Source of the DNA: Bacillus gobiensis
GTDB lineage: Bacteria > Bacillota > Bacilli > Bacillales > Bacillaceae
Assembly (NCBI RefSeq): GCF_001278705.1
Contig: NZ_CP012600.1
Location: 620,190-684,189, forward strand
Direction: 5' to 3'
Length of the DNA: 64,000 nt
Within the stretch, counting starts at the first letter, position 1; every line of letters starts with the position of its first letter. Of this stretch, positions 1 through 9,817 are shown piece by piece. The position numbers and the translations under genes were made by a program. Under the pieces are notes generated by a model. The model was not told the DNA's origin. It saw only the letters and a program-made list of their open reading frames with translations, and ran no database searches.

Positions 1-1
1 G

Positions 2-1894
2 ATTATGGACGAGTTCAAGCAGCAGGGGATTCCTGTTTACGCCAATTTAAGTTCGGGATATTTTGATGCGACGGAAATTGCGATAATGATGTCCGTTCTA
101 ACTGTGATCGATAATCCGTATCAGGACATTCCCTTAGCCTCTGTGTTAAGATCCCCTGTCGTTTCACTTGATGAAAATGAACTTGCCCGAATTAGGATAC
201 ATCTAAAGAAAGAGCCATTTTATTCTGCAGTCAAGGAATTTTTAGAGGCTGTGCCTGCCGATGATTCGACCTTTAAAAAACTTGACTCTTTTTACAGACT
301 TCTGCAAAAATGGCGGGATTTCTCAAAAAATCATTCGGTTGCCGAGCTGATATGGGAGATTTTCAGGGATACGAACTACTTGGACTACGTAGGAGGAATG
401 CCGGGCGGCAAGCAAAGGCAGGCAAACTTAAGAGCTTTATATGAGCGGGCAAAGCAATATGAAGCGACTTCGTTTCGCGGCTTGTTTCGATTCTTGAGGT
501 TTATCGAACGAATGCAGGATCGCGGAGATGATCTTGGAACGGCGAGAGCCATTAGTGAACAGGAGGATGTCGTCAGGCTGATGACGATTCATTCGAGTAA
601 AGGCTTAGAATTTCCTGTCGTTTTTGTTGCAGGGATCAACAGGAACTTTAATATGATGGATTTAAATCAGCCATACCTGCTGGATAAAGAGCTTGGATTC
701 GGCTCGAAATTTATCCATCCAAAATATCGTGTCAGCTACCCGACTCTCGCGTTAACCGCAATGAAGAAAAAAATGCGCAGAGAAATGCTCTCTGAGGAAT
801 TACGCGTCTTATACGTAGCACTGACACGGGCCAAGGAAAAATTATATTTGATTGGTACGTGTAAAGATCAAGAGAAATCTGTAAGCATGTGGATGCGATC
901 TGCGAATCATAAGGATTGGCTGCTGCCCGATTTTGAGCGCTACCAAGCCAAGAGCTATCTGGATTTTATCGGTCCGGCGCTTATTCGCCATCGGGACGCT
1001 GCATGTTTTCATCATATAATGAATGTTACAAACGAAGAGATCTATCGGCACTCATCACGTTTTTCAATCAACGTCATACCGTCTTCGGAGCTCCAAGCCG
1101 CCGAATTTTCTCTTAATGAAGAAACAAATATAACGTTTTTGTCTTCCATTCAGGAGGGACAGCCGGTTGATGCCGGTTTTGACTTTAAAGAAGAAACGAA
1201 AGAAAGGCTCCAGTGGACGTATCCTCAAGAAGCATTCACGACGATCCGTACGAAACAAACTGTTTCAGAGATTAAAAGACAGAAAGAATTCGAGGATGAA
1301 TATGGGGAACGGATTCTATTTCCGCAGACGAAAGAAATGCTGTTTCAACGACCGTCATTCATGATGAAAAAAGGTTTGAATGCTGCGGAAAAAGGAACAG
1401 CAATGCACACTGTTATGCAGCATATTCCGCTCGATTCCGCACCTGATGAAAAGCAATTGAAAGAACTTACTCGCTTGCTCGTTGAAAAAGAGCATTTGAC
1501 AGAGGAACAGTGCTCCGTTATCCAATTCGAAGAGATTCTGAGCTTTTTTTCTACTGAAATTGCCAAGAGATTGCTGGGATCCAATTGGGTCAAGCGTGAG
1601 GTGCCTTTCAGTATGTCATTGCCTGCTGCGGATCACAGTGACGAAATCGTCCTTGTTCAAGGAGTGATTGACTGCCTATTTGAAACAGAGGAAGGGCTGT
1701 TTTTGCTCGATTATAAAACAGACCGGATATATGGCAAGTATAAAGAAGGATTCAAAACAGCAGAGCCGATTCTTACCAAACGATACGAAACGCAAATTGA
1801 GCTTTATTCAAAGGCGGTCGAGCAAATTACTAAGAGAAAGCTTTCTGGACAAGCTTTGTACTTTTTTGACGGCGGCCATGTCATCTGGTACTAA
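2..1894 (+). CDS. addA: AddA, ATP-dependent helicase/nuclease subunit A, C-terminal part
   Basis: C-terminal ~630 residues of the AddA subunit of the AddAB helicase-nuclease, which processes double-strand breaks for RecA-dependent repair. The reading frame is open to the window edge, so the ATG at 5 is internal; full AddA is about 1,200 residues. Seen: UvrD-type helicase motifs ([13 protein letters not shown] near residue 200, [17 protein letters not shown] near residue 270) and a C-terminal RecB-family nuclease domain with GTAMHTVMQ and the catalytic LLDYKTD. addB should lie just upstream. sbcD follows after 27 bp, so addA-sbcD-sbcC are probably co-transcribed. Identification is firm; only the 5' part is missing. 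Confidence 0.96.
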   Translation: MMDEFKQQGIPVYANLSSGYFDATEIAIMMSVLTVIDNPYQDIPLASVLRSPVVSLDENELARIRIHLKKEPFYSAVKEFLEAVPADDSTFKKLDSFYRLLQKWRDFSKNHSVAELIWEIFRDTNYLDYVGGMPGGKQRQANLRALYERAKQYEATSFRGLFRFLRFIERMQDRGDDLGTARAISEQEDVVRLMTIHSSKGLEFPVVFVAGINRNFNMMDLNQPYLLDKELGFGSKFIHPKYRVSYPTLALTAMKKKMRREMLSEELRVLYVALTRAKEKLYLIGTCKDQEKSVSMWMRSANHKDWLLPDFERYQAKSYLDFIGPALIRHRDAACFHHIMNVTNEEIYRHSSRFSINVIPSSELQAAEFSLNEETNITFLSSIQEGQPVDAGFDFKEETKERLQWTYPQEAFTTIRTKQTVSEIKRQKEFEDEYGERILFPQTKEMLFQRPSFMMKKGLNAAEKGTAMHTVMQHIPLDSAPDEKQLKELTRLLVEKEHLTEEQCSVIQFEEILSFFSTEIAKRLLGSNWVKREVPFSMSLPAADHSDEIVLVQGVIDCLFETEEGLFLLDYKTDRIYGKYKEGFKTAEPILTKRYETQIELYSKAVEQITKRKLSGQALYFFDGGHVIWY

Positions 1895-1921
1895 AAAATC
1901 TAGGAGAAAGGAGAGTGCTTC

Positions 1922-3094
1922 GTGAGAATATTGCACACCGCTGATTGGCATCTTGGCAAAACGCTTGAAGGCAGGAGCCGGCTGCCGGAACAGGAAGCGT
2001 TTTTAGATGAACTGAAACAAATTGTAAATGAAGAAAAAATTGATGCAGTGATCATGGCAGGTGATGCGTTTGATACGGTTAATCCTCCATCTTCAGCAGA
2101 AAAGCTTTTTTATGAGAGCTTGTCATCTTTAGCTGACAAAGGAAGGAGGCCTGTTGTCGTCATCGCGGGAAATCATGATCATCCCGACCGGCTTCAAGCT
2201 GCATCTCCTTTAACCGACGGGCAGCCTATTTATTTGGCGGGCTTCCCGACAACAGGCGTGATAGATATTCCGATCAAGCAATCAGGAGAGGTTCTTGCTG
2301 TCTCGCCGCTTGCCTATCCATCAGAGGCCAGGCTGAATGAAGTCCTGGCTGACGATTTCGATGAAGCTTTGCTTCGGGACCATTACAATGAAAAAATCAA
2401 ACAGGCTTATCACGAAATTTCCAAATCATTTAAGAAAGAAGCTGTAAATATTGCCGTCAGCCACTTGTATGTAGCCGGAGGAAGCCAGTCCGATTCCGAG
2501 CGTCCGATAGAAGTCGGAGGTGCTTATACTGTCGCAGCAGAAAGCCTTCCAGCAGCCGCTGACTACGTTGCACTAGGACACCTGCATCGACCGCAAACGA
2601 TTAAACGGGCGAGTACACTGGCGCGGTATTCAGGCTCACCCCTTGCGTATAGCTTTTCAGAGGCGGGCTACGCAAAATCGGTGACAATTATTGATGCAAA
2701 GGCTGGTGAAAAAGCAGCTTTCAAGGAAATTTTCTTATCGAGCGGAAAACCGCTTGTGAAGTGGCAGGCACGGGAAGGGCTGAACCAGGTATACAGCTGG
2801 ATTGAGGAAGGGAAAGACAAAAACGCGTGGATTGACCTTGAAGTTTATGCTTCAGATCAACTCTCCATAGAAGAAATTCATCGCTTGAGAAAGCTGAACC
2901 CCGGCTTTATTCATATTAGGCCGATTTATGAGGAACGCGCAACTTCTCGTGATTCAATACATACGAAGCAGCTGCCGATTGATGAGATGTTCGTTAAATT
3001 TTATGAACGGCAAACAGGCGGAGCTCTTCCCGATGATGAAATGATCAAGCTCTTTTTGGAGCTATCTTCAGGACAGGAGGGCAATCTGGAATGA
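1922..3094 (+). CDS. sbcD: SbcD, exonuclease subunit
   Basis: Mre11-type Mn-dependent nuclease subunit of SbcCD, which cleaves DNA hairpins and trims blocked ends. The calcineurin-type phosphoesterase motifs are in order: D8/H10 in ADWHLGK, GDAFD around residue 48, GNHDH at 83-87, SHLYVAGG and GHLHRP. 390 aa is normal for the family. The start is GTG at 1922, preceded by a strong AGGAGAAAGGAG Shine-Dalgarno region. The stop overlaps the sbcC start by 4 bp (ATGA), indicating translational coupling of the two subunits. Confidence 0.97.
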   Translation: MRILHTADWHLGKTLEGRSRLPEQEAFLDELKQIVNEEKIDAVIMAGDAFDTVNPPSSAEKLFYESLSSLADKGRRPVVVIAGNHDHPDRLQAASPLTDGQPIYLAGFPTTGVIDIPIKQSGEVLAVSPLAYPSEARLNEVLADDFDEALLRDHYNEKIKQAYHEISKSFKKEAVNIAVSHLYVAGGSQSDSERPIEVGGAYTVAAESLPAAADYVALGHLHRPQTIKRASTLARYSGSPLAYSFSEAGYAKSVTIIDAKAGEKAAFKEIFLSSGKPLVKWQAREGLNQVYSWIEEGKDKNAWIDLEVYASDQLSIEEIHRLRKLNPGFIHIRPIYEERATSRDSIHTKQLPIDEMFVKFYERQTGGALPDDEMIKLFLELSSGQEGNLE

Positions 3095-6000
3095 AGCCTA
3101 TTAAACTCGCAATAAAAGGTCTTCACAGCTTCAGGGAAGAACAATTGATAGACTTTGACAGGCTGTGCGGAAGCGGGGTGTTTGGCATATTCGGCCCGAC
3201 CGGAAGCGGAAAGTCCTCGATATTGGATGCAATGACCCTGGCTTTATACGGAAAGGTCGAGCGCGCATCAAACAATACGCACGGAATATTAAATCATGCG
3301 GAAGACCAGCTGTCCGTCTCGTTTACATTTACGCTCCAATCGAGCTCGGAGATTTCATATAAGGTAGAACGTGTATTTAAAAGGGTCGATGATACAAAAG
3401 TGAAAACGTCTCTTTGCCGATTGATAGAAATTGCTTCAGAACAAACGGTCATTGCTGATAAAGCCAGTGAAGTGAATCGCCAAGTGGAAAGCCTCCTTGG
3501 ATTAACAATTGATGATTTCACAAGAGCCGTCGTACTTCCTCAAGGCAAGTTTGCCGAATTTCTTTCTTTAAAAGGAGCGGACAGAAGACAAATGCTCCAG
3601 CGCCTTTTTAATCTGGAGCAATACGGCGACAGATTCATGCAAGCTTTACGTACGAGGGCTGCCGAAGCCCAATCGAAAAAAAACGAAATGATGGCGGAGC
3701 TGACCGGACTAGGCGATGCGAGTAGTGAGAAGCTCGAGCTGGCTGAAACAAATTTAGCACAGGCAGAAGAGAATCTTCTTAAACGTAAGCTTGAACGAGA
3801 AGAAGCTGCAGCTCACCACCTCAAAACTCAAGAACTTTGGGTGCTTCAAAAAGATCGTGACAGCTACTTGGCAGAACAAAAAAAATTACATGAAAATCAA
3901 AAAAACATCGAGAGCAAAAAAGAGAAGCTTGCTCTCTCACAAACCGCTGAAGCTTTAAAGCCATACGCTGATGCCAGCCTTGATTCGCAAAAGAAATGTG
4001 ATGAAGCAAGCAAGCGCATGCAAGAAGCTGAACGTATCTATGAAAAAAGAAAAAAAGAATATACAGGTTCTCAGCAGGAAGAGGAGGCTTTTTTTAGCTA
4101 TAAGCGAAAGACAGAGCCAGAACTTCTTCAAAAAAGAGAAAAGCTTGTGCATGCCATACAGGTGGAACAGGCACTTTCAGAAGAAAAACAAAAGGAAAAA
4201 ACGCTAGAAACGGCAAGACAGCAAAAGGATAAAGAGATTAGCGAAATGCAGGCTCAATTAGAAAAAGAAACCTCACTTTTCGATCGGGCACAAAAAAAGC
4301 AAAACGATTTAAAAAACGAGTTGACTTCATACGCTGTATCAAGTGAGGAACGAAAACAATGCCAGGAGGCCGGTCAGTTTGCCTATCAAATGGACAGAAT
4401 CACTGAGCAGTATGACCAAGAGCTAAAACGCAAACTTGAAGCAGATGAAGCGATAAAGAAAACACAGCGCTTCGCTGATGAGGCTTCAAAAAACAAGAAG
4501 TCGCTTGAGGAAAACATTCAACAGGCGTTTGGCACCTTGCTTGAGCTTTATGAAATAACTTGTGATTCTGAAAGAACACTAACCCATACTGTTCATGAAG
4601 CACAGCATCAGCTCCGTCAATTATCGGAACGGCGTGAGGAAGCCAAAATGGAAGCATTTGCTGATGAGCTGAGAAAAAAGCTGAAAGATGGTGAAGCCTG
4701 TCCCGTTTGCGGCTCGATTCATCATGATCAAAGGCTGGAGCACCACGCGGCTTCCTCAGACTATCCTTTTGAAGAAGAAATGGCGGGATTGGAGAAGGTG
4801 ATCTCAAGCGCAAAGCCTTTATCCGATGAATTTTTATCAACAAAAATCAAGCTGGAGGAGCAAGCTGACTATCTTCTGCGTGAAGCGCCCTTCGTAAAAA
4901 ACACGGAAAGCAATGCGCAAGAAGCTGCCGCCGCAATGGAAAGAGCCCCTTCTCTCGAGCAGCTGGAGGAGATGGAGTGGGATTGGAGAAAGCTGAAGCA
5001 GGATATTCAAGAATCGAAAGATAAAACGGCTCGTTTGCTGAAAAAATATAAAGAAACGGCTAAAAAGGAGGAGCAGCTTCTAGAAAAACTCGAATTTGAA
5101 GCAAAGGAAAGCGAGCGAATTGGCAATCAAGCATCTGAACTAAAAGCTTCAATCGATCAAGCGCACAGCGAGTTTTCCGGTCGTTTTAAGGGAATCGAAG
5201 TTTCTAAGGCTGCTGAATGGCAAAAGGCCATCGACGAAAAGGATAAAGCATCTGAAGCGCTTTCCAAGCGGATTGAAACGAGCGTTACGTTTCTTCAGGA
5301 AAAGGAAGAGACACGTACACAACGTTCCGACCGAATTCAATTGCTGGAGCGAGAAAAATGGGATGTTCACTATTCCTTGGAGCATTTACAAAAGTCGATC
5401 GCAGAAAAACAACAGAAGTTATCTGCTTTTTCCCAAGCGACAGGACTTCAACAGCAGCTTGACAATGTCTCTGCGGAACTGGATCATATCACTGAAAAAG
5501 AAAGAAAACTGACTGAACAAAAAAGCTCGCTTCTCGGCGGTCTCACTCAGTCGGAAGCTGATTATAAAAGCAGTCAGTCCTTTCTTGAGGACGCAAGGAA
5601 AGGTAAGCTAAAAGCAGAAGAAGCATGGAAGGAGAAAACAGCAGGAACTCCGTTTTCTGATTGGCAGGAAATCAATGAGCATTTACTTTCTCATGAAGAT
5701 ATGTCTATTTTGAAAAAAGAAGTTGAAGCTTTTGAGGATCAAGTAAAGCAATGTAATGCAAATCTGAAAAGAGTGGAAGGGCTGCTTCAAGGACGATGCC
5801 TAACTGAAGATGAATGGAAAAAAACGGTGGATGCGAAAAAGGAAGCAGACGATGCCTATGATTCGGCAATGGAAGAGCGTGGTGCTTTCCACAAAATTTT
5901 GATCGAGCTGAAGGTCCGCCATGAGCGATATTCAACCTTGGAAAACCAACTGAACAAACTTCAAGTGGACATTGACAGACTCAGTAAATTGCAGACAGTC

Positions 6001-6480
6001 TTTAAAGGCAACAGCTTTGTCGAATTTTTGGCGGAGAAACAGCTGGAAAGCGTCAGCCGGGATGCATCCGCGCGTCTTAGCAATCTGACAAGGCAAAGGT
6101 ATGCGATAGAAGTCGATTCAGAAGGCGGCTTTGTCATGAGAGATGATGCGAACGGAGGCTTTAAGCGGCCAGTATCGAGTTTGTCAGGCGGTGAAACATT
6201 TTTAACTTCACTGGCATTGGCCTTGTCATTGTCTGCCCAAATTCAGCTGAGAGGAGAGTATCCGTTACAATTCTTCTTCTTGGATGAGGGATTTGGAACG
6301 TTAGATCAGGAGCTGTTGGATACAGTAATCTCCGCCCTGGAAAAACTTCAATCGGATAATCTCTCTGTCGGAGTGATCAGTCACGTGCAGGAGCTCAGGG
6401 AAAGGCTTCATCGAAAGCTTGTCGTTCACCCATCCGAACCTGGCGGCAAAGGAACTGCGGTTGTAATAGAAATATCATAA
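3091..6480 (+). CDS. sbcC: SbcC, exonuclease subunit (SMC-like ATPase)
   Basis: Rad50-type ATPase partner of SbcD. Seen: Walker A GPTGSGKS at residues 35-42, long coiled-coil arms rich in K, E and Q, a zinc-hook CPVC (C537 and C540) at the middle of the coil, ABC signature LSGGE at 1031-1035, and Walker B FFFLDE ending at E1066. The 1,129 aa length and symmetric hook position are typical, so the protein is intact. It overlaps sbcD by 4 bp. A bidirectional hairpin follows and separates it from the convergent gerP operon. B. subtilis has hlpB between sbcC and gerPF; here there is no room for it. Confidence 0.97.
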   Translation: MKPIKLAIKGLHSFREEQLIDFDRLCGSGVFGIFGPTGSGKSSILDAMTLALYGKVERASNNTHGILNHAEDQLSVSFTFTLQSSSEISYKVERVFKRVDDTKVKTSLCRLIEIASEQTVIADKASEVNRQVESLLGLTIDDFTRAVVLPQGKFAEFLSLKGADRRQMLQRLFNLEQYGDRFMQALRTRAAEAQSKKNEMMAELTGLGDASSEKLELAETNLAQAEENLLKRKLEREEAAAHHLKTQELWVLQKDRDSYLAEQKKLHENQKNIESKKEKLALSQTAEALKPYADASLDSQKKCDEASKRMQEAERIYEKRKKEYTGSQQEEEAFFSYKRKTEPELLQKREKLVHAIQVEQALSEEKQKEKTLETARQQKDKEISEMQAQLEKETSLFDRAQKKQNDLKNELTSYAVSSEERKQCQEAGQFAYQMDRITEQYDQELKRKLEADEAIKKTQRFADEASKNKKSLEENIQQAFGTLLELYEITCDSERTLTHTVHEAQHQLRQLSERREEAKMEAFADELRKKLKDGEACPVCGSIHHDQRLEHHAASSDYPFEEEMAGLEKVISSAKPLSDEFLSTKIKLEEQADYLLREAPFVKNTESNAQEAAAAMERAPSLEQLEEMEWDWRKLKQDIQESKDKTARLLKKYKETAKKEEQLLEKLEFEAKESERIGNQASELKASIDQAHSEFSGRFKGIEVSKAAEWQKAIDEKDKASEALSKRIETSVTFLQEKEETRTQRSDRIQLLEREKWDVHYSLEHLQKSIAEKQQKLSAFSQATGLQQQLDNVSAELDHITEKERKLTEQKSSLLGGLTQSEADYKSSQSFLEDARKGKLKAEEAWKEKTAGTPFSDWQEINEHLLSHEDMSILKKEVEAFEDQVKQCNANLKRVEGLLQGRCLTEDEWKKTVDAKKEADDAYDSAMEERGAFHKILIELKVRHERYSTLENQLNKLQVDIDRLSKLQTVFKGNSFVEFLAEKQLESVSRDASARLSNLTRQRYAIEVDSEGGFVMRDDANGGFKRPVSSLSGGETFLTSLALALSLSAQIQLRGEYPLQFFFLDEGFGTLDQELLDTVISALEKLQSDNLSVGVISHVQELRERLHRKLVVHPSEPGGKGTAVVIEIS

Positions 6481-6498
6481 TAAATTAATCAAAAGAAA

Positions 6499-6532
6499 AA
6501 AGCAGTTTCTCATTTTTACGAGAAGCTGCTTT
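6499..6532. terminator. Bidirectional terminator between sbcC and gerPF
   Basis: A 13-bp stem (AAAGCAGTTTCTC with GAGAAGCTGCTTT, one G-T pair) around an 8-nt loop, with A and T tracts on the flanks. It serves both convergent operons and overlaps the last two bases of gerPF. Confidence 0.85.
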
Positions 6533-6749
6533 ACCCATTTCCTACCATGTTTTGGTCGTTGACATCCGGATCAATATAGTTTGTTGCATTAATGCCATTA
6601 TTAACAATCAGGAAATCTCCTGTATTTCCTGCTCCGGCACCACTCGCGGTTTTAGAAGAGCTTTTTGGTGAGAGATAAAAGGAGTCTCCAAAGTTTACGA
6701 CACCGCCTGAAATTGAATTGATGCTAATTGGTCCGACAATCGCTGGCAT
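6531..6749 (-). CDS. gerPF: GerPF, spore germination/coat protein
   Basis: Last gene of the gerP operon; a 72-aa GerPA/GerPF-family protein required for coat permeability to germinants. It begins MPAIVGPI, shares the xxGxVNFGD core and has the Gly/Ala-rich GAGAGNTGDF stretch typical of the family. ATG at 6749 is preferred because AAAAGGG lies 8 nt upstream; a GTG three codons earlier is possible. It is paralogous to GerPA, which opens the same operon. Expression is expected in the mother cell from the upstream sigma-K-type promoter. Confidence 0.93.
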   Translation of the reverse strand: MPAIVGPISINSISGGVVNFGDSFYLSPKSSSKTASGAGAGNTGDFLIVNNGINATNYIDPDVNDQNMVGNG

Positions 6750-6790
6750 ATCCGACACCCTTTTAGAAAGTCTCGAGATACTATATGCGT

Positions 6791-7183
6791 TTAAGTGGAC
6801 CCACGTGATTCGTTAGAAAGTAATTTCCGAATATGCTTCGTTCGTGATTTTGCGTCAATTAAAGGAGTAGAACCAATTTGAAAAATTGAAGAAGAAGAAA
6901 CTGCTTGAATCTTGATCGAATGAACATGAATCAGCGGTTTCTCGTGAAAAAAAGCCGTGTGGACAGACGTTTCAGGTAGCAGATAAGGGAATGGCTGATG
7001 AAACGTTTGAAAGTCCTCCCGTTTAAGTGAACCTTCGTTACCAAAGAAAGTAGAGATTTGCCTCTGAACTGCTAATACTTTTATTTTTGGCAGAATTTCA
7101 TTGGAATCGCCGATTTGAACAAGGCTGCAGAGTCCAACCGAATTGATTTTGAATAGATCGATCTTAGATGTTCGATTAATCAT
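6791..7183 (-). CDS. gerPE: GerPE, spore germination protein
   Basis: 130-aa GerPE-family protein of the spore coat germination operon. The N-terminus INRTSKIDLFKINSV and the following SLVQIGDS resemble the VxxVxxxSVVQIGD pattern shared by GerPB, GerPD and GerPE. The ATG overlaps the gerPD stop by one base (TAATG). No membrane segment is visible, consistent with a coat-associated protein. Its molecular activity is not known for the family; mutants elsewhere germinate slowly because germinants reach the receptors poorly. Confidence 0.9.
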   Translation of the reverse strand: MINRTSKIDLFKINSVGLCSLVQIGDSNEILPKIKVLAVQRQISTFFGNEGSLKREDFQTFHQPFPYLLPETSVHTAFFHEKPLIHVHSIKIQAVSSSSIFQIGSTPLIDAKSRTKHIRKLLSNESRGST

Positions 7184-7359
7184 TATTCCGGTGCCAGCGG
7201 GACAAGAGGCCCAATAATTAGAGATTCCGGCGGTGTATCAAAGATGGAGGATAAATAAATCTGCTCTGTATCTCCGATTAAAAAAACGGAAGAAGAAGCT
7301 ACCCCTCTCACAGTAATGTCACCAACACACAGCTCACGATTGACAACGGTAAAAATCAT
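7183..7359 (-). CDS. gerPD: GerPD, small spore germination protein
   Basis: A 58-aa gene read directly from the sequence: it starts MIFTVVNRELCVGDITVRGV, continues with the family core SSSVFLIGD, and ends PLVPLAPE. It fits exactly between gerPC (ATGA overlap, 4 bp) and gerPE (TAATG overlap, 1 bp), the GerPD position in other bacilli. The paired start/stop overlaps indicate translational coupling through the operon. Confidence 0.93.
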   Translation of the reverse strand: MIFTVVNRELCVGDITVRGVASSSVFLIGDTEQIYLSSIFDTPPESLIIGPLVPLAPE

Positions 7360-8009
7360 TCGTGATCAGCTCCTTTCATTTCGTCTGGTATGTGCCTTAG
7401 AAAATGTTCAATGGCATTGGAGACATCCCGCTTCACATGTGATGCAATCTGATCGGCATGCTGCTCAGGAGAAGCATTGTCAGAAGGCTTTAAATGGGCT
7501 AAATAGTAACGGATTCTGCTGTCCATTTGTTTTCTGATGTCATTAACTATGTGAAGGCGGTTTGCGTCATCAAGCCGCTGATTAAATCGTTGTTCCAGCT
7601 GTTCGATTAGTAAAGGTGCCTCCTCGATCAAAAACATTTCCACCAGCTGTCTCGATCTTTGAAAAACAGGCAATTGCATGTCTTGCTGCGGCGGCATTCC
7701 TTGCTGATAAAGCGGCCCCTGAGGAGAACCAGGTTGATTCTGGCTCACCTCAAAATTGTCAACTTGATTCGGATCAAGCGGGTTTAAACCGATATTTAGC
7801 GTGCCTTCAAGCTTTTCGATTTTTAATTGGTCAAATTTATATTCAATTTTATCAATCTTTGTGTTTGGACGATCTTGCAAGGCATCAATTTGCTTCTGCA
7901 GATCAGCAAGTTTTTTTTCAAGCTCTTCTATTTTTGATGCTTGATGTTGATAGTAGGATTGCATATTTTGTTGATGCGGTGTATTTACATTTGGAGGATA
8001 TTGTTGCAT
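7356..8009 (-). CDS. gerPC: GerPC, spore germination protein
   Basis: 217-aa GerPC-family protein. A coiled coil is visible near the N-terminus (KIEELEKKLADLQKQIDALQ), followed by the family signature IEYKFDQLKIEKLEGTLNIG and then a helical C-terminal region. An ATG at 8009 has AAGGGG 11 nt upstream; a GTG at 8021 in the same frame is almost on top of that site and so less likely. The Gln/Pro-rich stretch before the C-terminal domain is a low-complexity linker. The stop overlaps the gerPD start by 4 bp. Confidence 0.9.
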   Translation of the reverse strand: MQQYPPNVNTPHQQNMQSYYQHQASKIEELEKKLADLQKQIDALQDRPNTKIDKIEYKFDQLKIEKLEGTLNIGLNPLDPNQVDNFEVSQNQPGSPQGPLYQQGMPPQQDMQLPVFQRSRQLVEMFLIEEAPLLIEQLEQRFNQRLDDANRLHIVNDIRKQMDSRIRYYLAHLKPSDNASPEQHADQIASHVKRDVSNAIEHFLRHIPDEMKGADHE

Positions 8010-8050
8010 CAGTCTTTGCACCCCTTACATGGTTACTTTGAATAAAACAA

Positions 8051-8296
8051 TTAGAAAACAGGTGACTGTAAAGGGACGAAGGATTCAGGACCGGCTCCCG
8101 GTGACGGGCCTTCTGATGTAGGTCCGGTTCCTGGTGACGGTACCTCTGGTGCAGGCTCTGTATAGCTGCCTGTATTGTACAAATTGGATAAAGATTTAAT
8201 GGAACCTGCACTGCCAATTTGCAATACCGAAGAATTGCTCACCGATTCAACCCTTAAATAATTGATGTGGATCGACTGATTAATATAAAAATTCAT
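8051..8296 (-). CDS. gerPB: GerPB, spore germination protein with Pro/Gly repeats
   Basis: 81-aa GerPB-family protein: N-terminal MNFYINQSIHINYLRVESV and SSVLQIGSAG are the conserved part. The C-terminal third is unusual, holding two copies of an 11-residue PSPGxGP-type repeat (33-bp imperfect direct repeats at about 8090-8155). The ATG is preceded by AGAGGTGA. It lies between gerPA and gerPC, as in other bacilli. Confidence 0.9.
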   Translation of the reverse strand: MNFYINQSIHINYLRVESVSNSSVLQIGSAGSIKSLSNLYNTGSYTEPAPEVPSPGTGPTSEGPSPGAGPESFVPLQSPVF

Positions 8297-8309
8297 TTTG
8301 AGTCACCTC

Positions 8310-8531
8310 TTAAAAATTTCCTACAGTTGGTTGATCAATAAAGTCATTATCATATGAATTTGTCACGTTATTTTGATTGTAAATATTTAATCCATCTCCC
8401 GTATTAAAGCTCCCCGCACCGGAAAAGGTCTTTACTTCACTGTAGGGCGAAATCGTTATGCAATCACCAACATGCACGACGCTGCTCGTACCAACAACAT
8501 TGACTTTAAAAGCACCCACGATCGCAGGCAT
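8310..8531 (-). CDS. gerPA: GerPA, spore germination protein
   Basis: 73-aa first gene of the gerP operon. It starts [11 protein letters not shown] and has the [10 protein letters not shown] core and [10 protein letters not shown] motif of GerPA. The ATG is preceded by AAAGGA at 9 nt. It is paralogous to GerPF at the end of the operon. A sigma-K-type promoter about 70 bp upstream points at it. Confidence 0.94.
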   Translation of the reverse strand: MPAIVGAFKVNVVGTSSVVHVGDCITISPYSEVKTFSGAGSFNTGDGLNIYNQNNVTNSYDNDFIDQPTVGNF

Positions 8532-8598
8532 AAGGCAACATCCTTTTTGCGAAAAATCTTAATTGCGTACTTGATTATACAATTTGGGCTATATAAGA

Positions 8599-8625
8599 TA
8601 AGGTATGTGGTGGTTGATCAATTGT
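8599..8625 (-). promoter_or_regulatory. Sigma-K-type promoter of the gerP operon
   Basis: On the minus strand a perfect -10 CATACCTTA (CATAnnnTA, 8607-8599) is preceded after exactly 16 nt by the AC of the -35 (8625-8624, context CACA). This matches the sigma-K consensus, and gerP is known as a late mother-cell operon in B. subtilis. Confidence 0.7.
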
Positions 8626-8650
8626 GATTATGAATTATGGAGGATGATGA

Positions 8651-9817
8651 ATGAATAATGAGATTCAGCCTGTGCATGCAGGAGAGAGGATTGTTTCTCT
8701 TGATATTTTGAGAGGAATCAGCATATTAGGGATATTTTTGGTAAATATTTTTGATTTCAAAGAACCGATCAGTTCCACAGGAACAATTATTTCAAGTACT
8801 GATACACTGAATTATTGGCTGGAAGCGTTCGTTACTGTCTTTGCCCAGGGCAGTTTTTATCCGTTATTTTCTTTTTTGTTCGGAGCGGGTGCATACATAA
8901 TTTATGAGAGATCTGTCCAAAAAGGATTTTCTTTTCACGCATATTTTACTAGAAGGCTTTTCGCTTTGCTGTTCTTCGGAATCATACATATTCTTTTTGT
9001 TTGGCATGGCGATATTTTACTTACCTATTCAGTAATAGGATTTCTTTTGCTTTTGTTTATCAACAAAAAGCCATTGACATTGCTCATCTGGGGAGCGGCT
9101 CTTTATGTGCCTGTATGCTTTACCGCTCTACTCGGGCTGTTGGCGCTTCTTGTCCCAGCTGAAGAGCTGCAGTATGCAGATCCAACCAGCATTCAAGATA
9201 CTATAAGAATCTATCAAGACGGTAGCTTTTGGGAAGTAATGGCTTTGCGAATTTCCGAATGGTTTACTGCAAACGCTTTGGGGATATTCTTCTTTTTATT
9301 TCTTATTCTGCCTTTTATGCTGTTGGGGATATATGCATATAAAAGAGGATGGTTCAAAAAGAATTGGAGCGCAGGTATAAAAAAGGAGATAAAAGTGGTC
9401 ATGATTTGTGCCTTCGTCATCGGCTTGCCGATTAAACTGCTTCCCGTGGCAGCAGGAACGCATATATCATGGGTAATGCTTCAAAACTTTATTGGTGCGC
9501 CAATTTTTACGCTTTTCTATATAAGTGCTGCATTGCTATTACTTCACGGAAAAGAAGCACCTGCAAAAGGATGGAAGCTATTTATACCTGTAGGGAAAAT
9601 GTCCATCACATGCTATTTGTCGCAGACAGTATTTTGCTCCATCCTTTTTTACGGGTACGGATATGGTTTATACGGCTCGCTTTCATCGGTGCAGCTCGTC
9701 CTTATTGTTGTTTTCTTTTATATACTTCAAATGTTGGGGTGCCATATTTGGCTGAGAAAATTCCGTTATGGGCCAATTGAATGGATATGGAGAAAATTAA
9801 CGTATTGGACGGTTTAA
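8651..9817 (+). CDS. DUF418-family integral membrane protein
   Basis: 388-aa multi-spanning membrane protein of the DUF418 (YeiB-like) family. The N-terminal ERIVSLDILRGISILGIFLVN and the motif FxxLFGAGAYI are hallmarks; roughly eight to ten hydrophobic segments are visible. The C-terminal part has GKMSITCYLSQT, the usual DUF418 signature. The biochemical function of the family is not established. The start has GGAGGATGA upstream. It is divergent from gerPA and its 3' end overlaps the convergent yisI-like gene by 21 bp. Confidence 0.85.
   Translation: MNNEIQPVHAGERIVSLDILRGISILGIFLVNIFDFKEPISSTGTIISSTDTLNYWLEAFVTVFAQGSFYPLFSFLFGAGAYIIYERSVQKGFSFHAYFTRRLFALLFFGIIHILFVWHGDILLTYSVIGFLLLLFINKKPLTLLIWGAALYVPVCFTALLGLLALLVPAEELQYADPTSIQDTIRIYQDGSFWEVMALRISEWFTANALGIFFFLFLILPFMLLGIYAYKRGWFKKNWSAGIKKEIKVVMICAFVIGLPIKLLPVAAGTHISWVMLQNFIGAPIFTLFYISAALLLLHGKEAPAKGWKLFIPVGKMSITCYLSQTVFCSILFYGYGYGLYGSLSSVQLVLIVVFFYILQMLGCHIWLRKFRYGPIEWIWRKLTYWTV

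Noticed and set aside
4400..4843. 147-aa minus-strand open frame
   Set aside because: Lies wholly inside sbcC, antisense, with no ribosome site and an unnatural His/Arg/Ser-rich composition.
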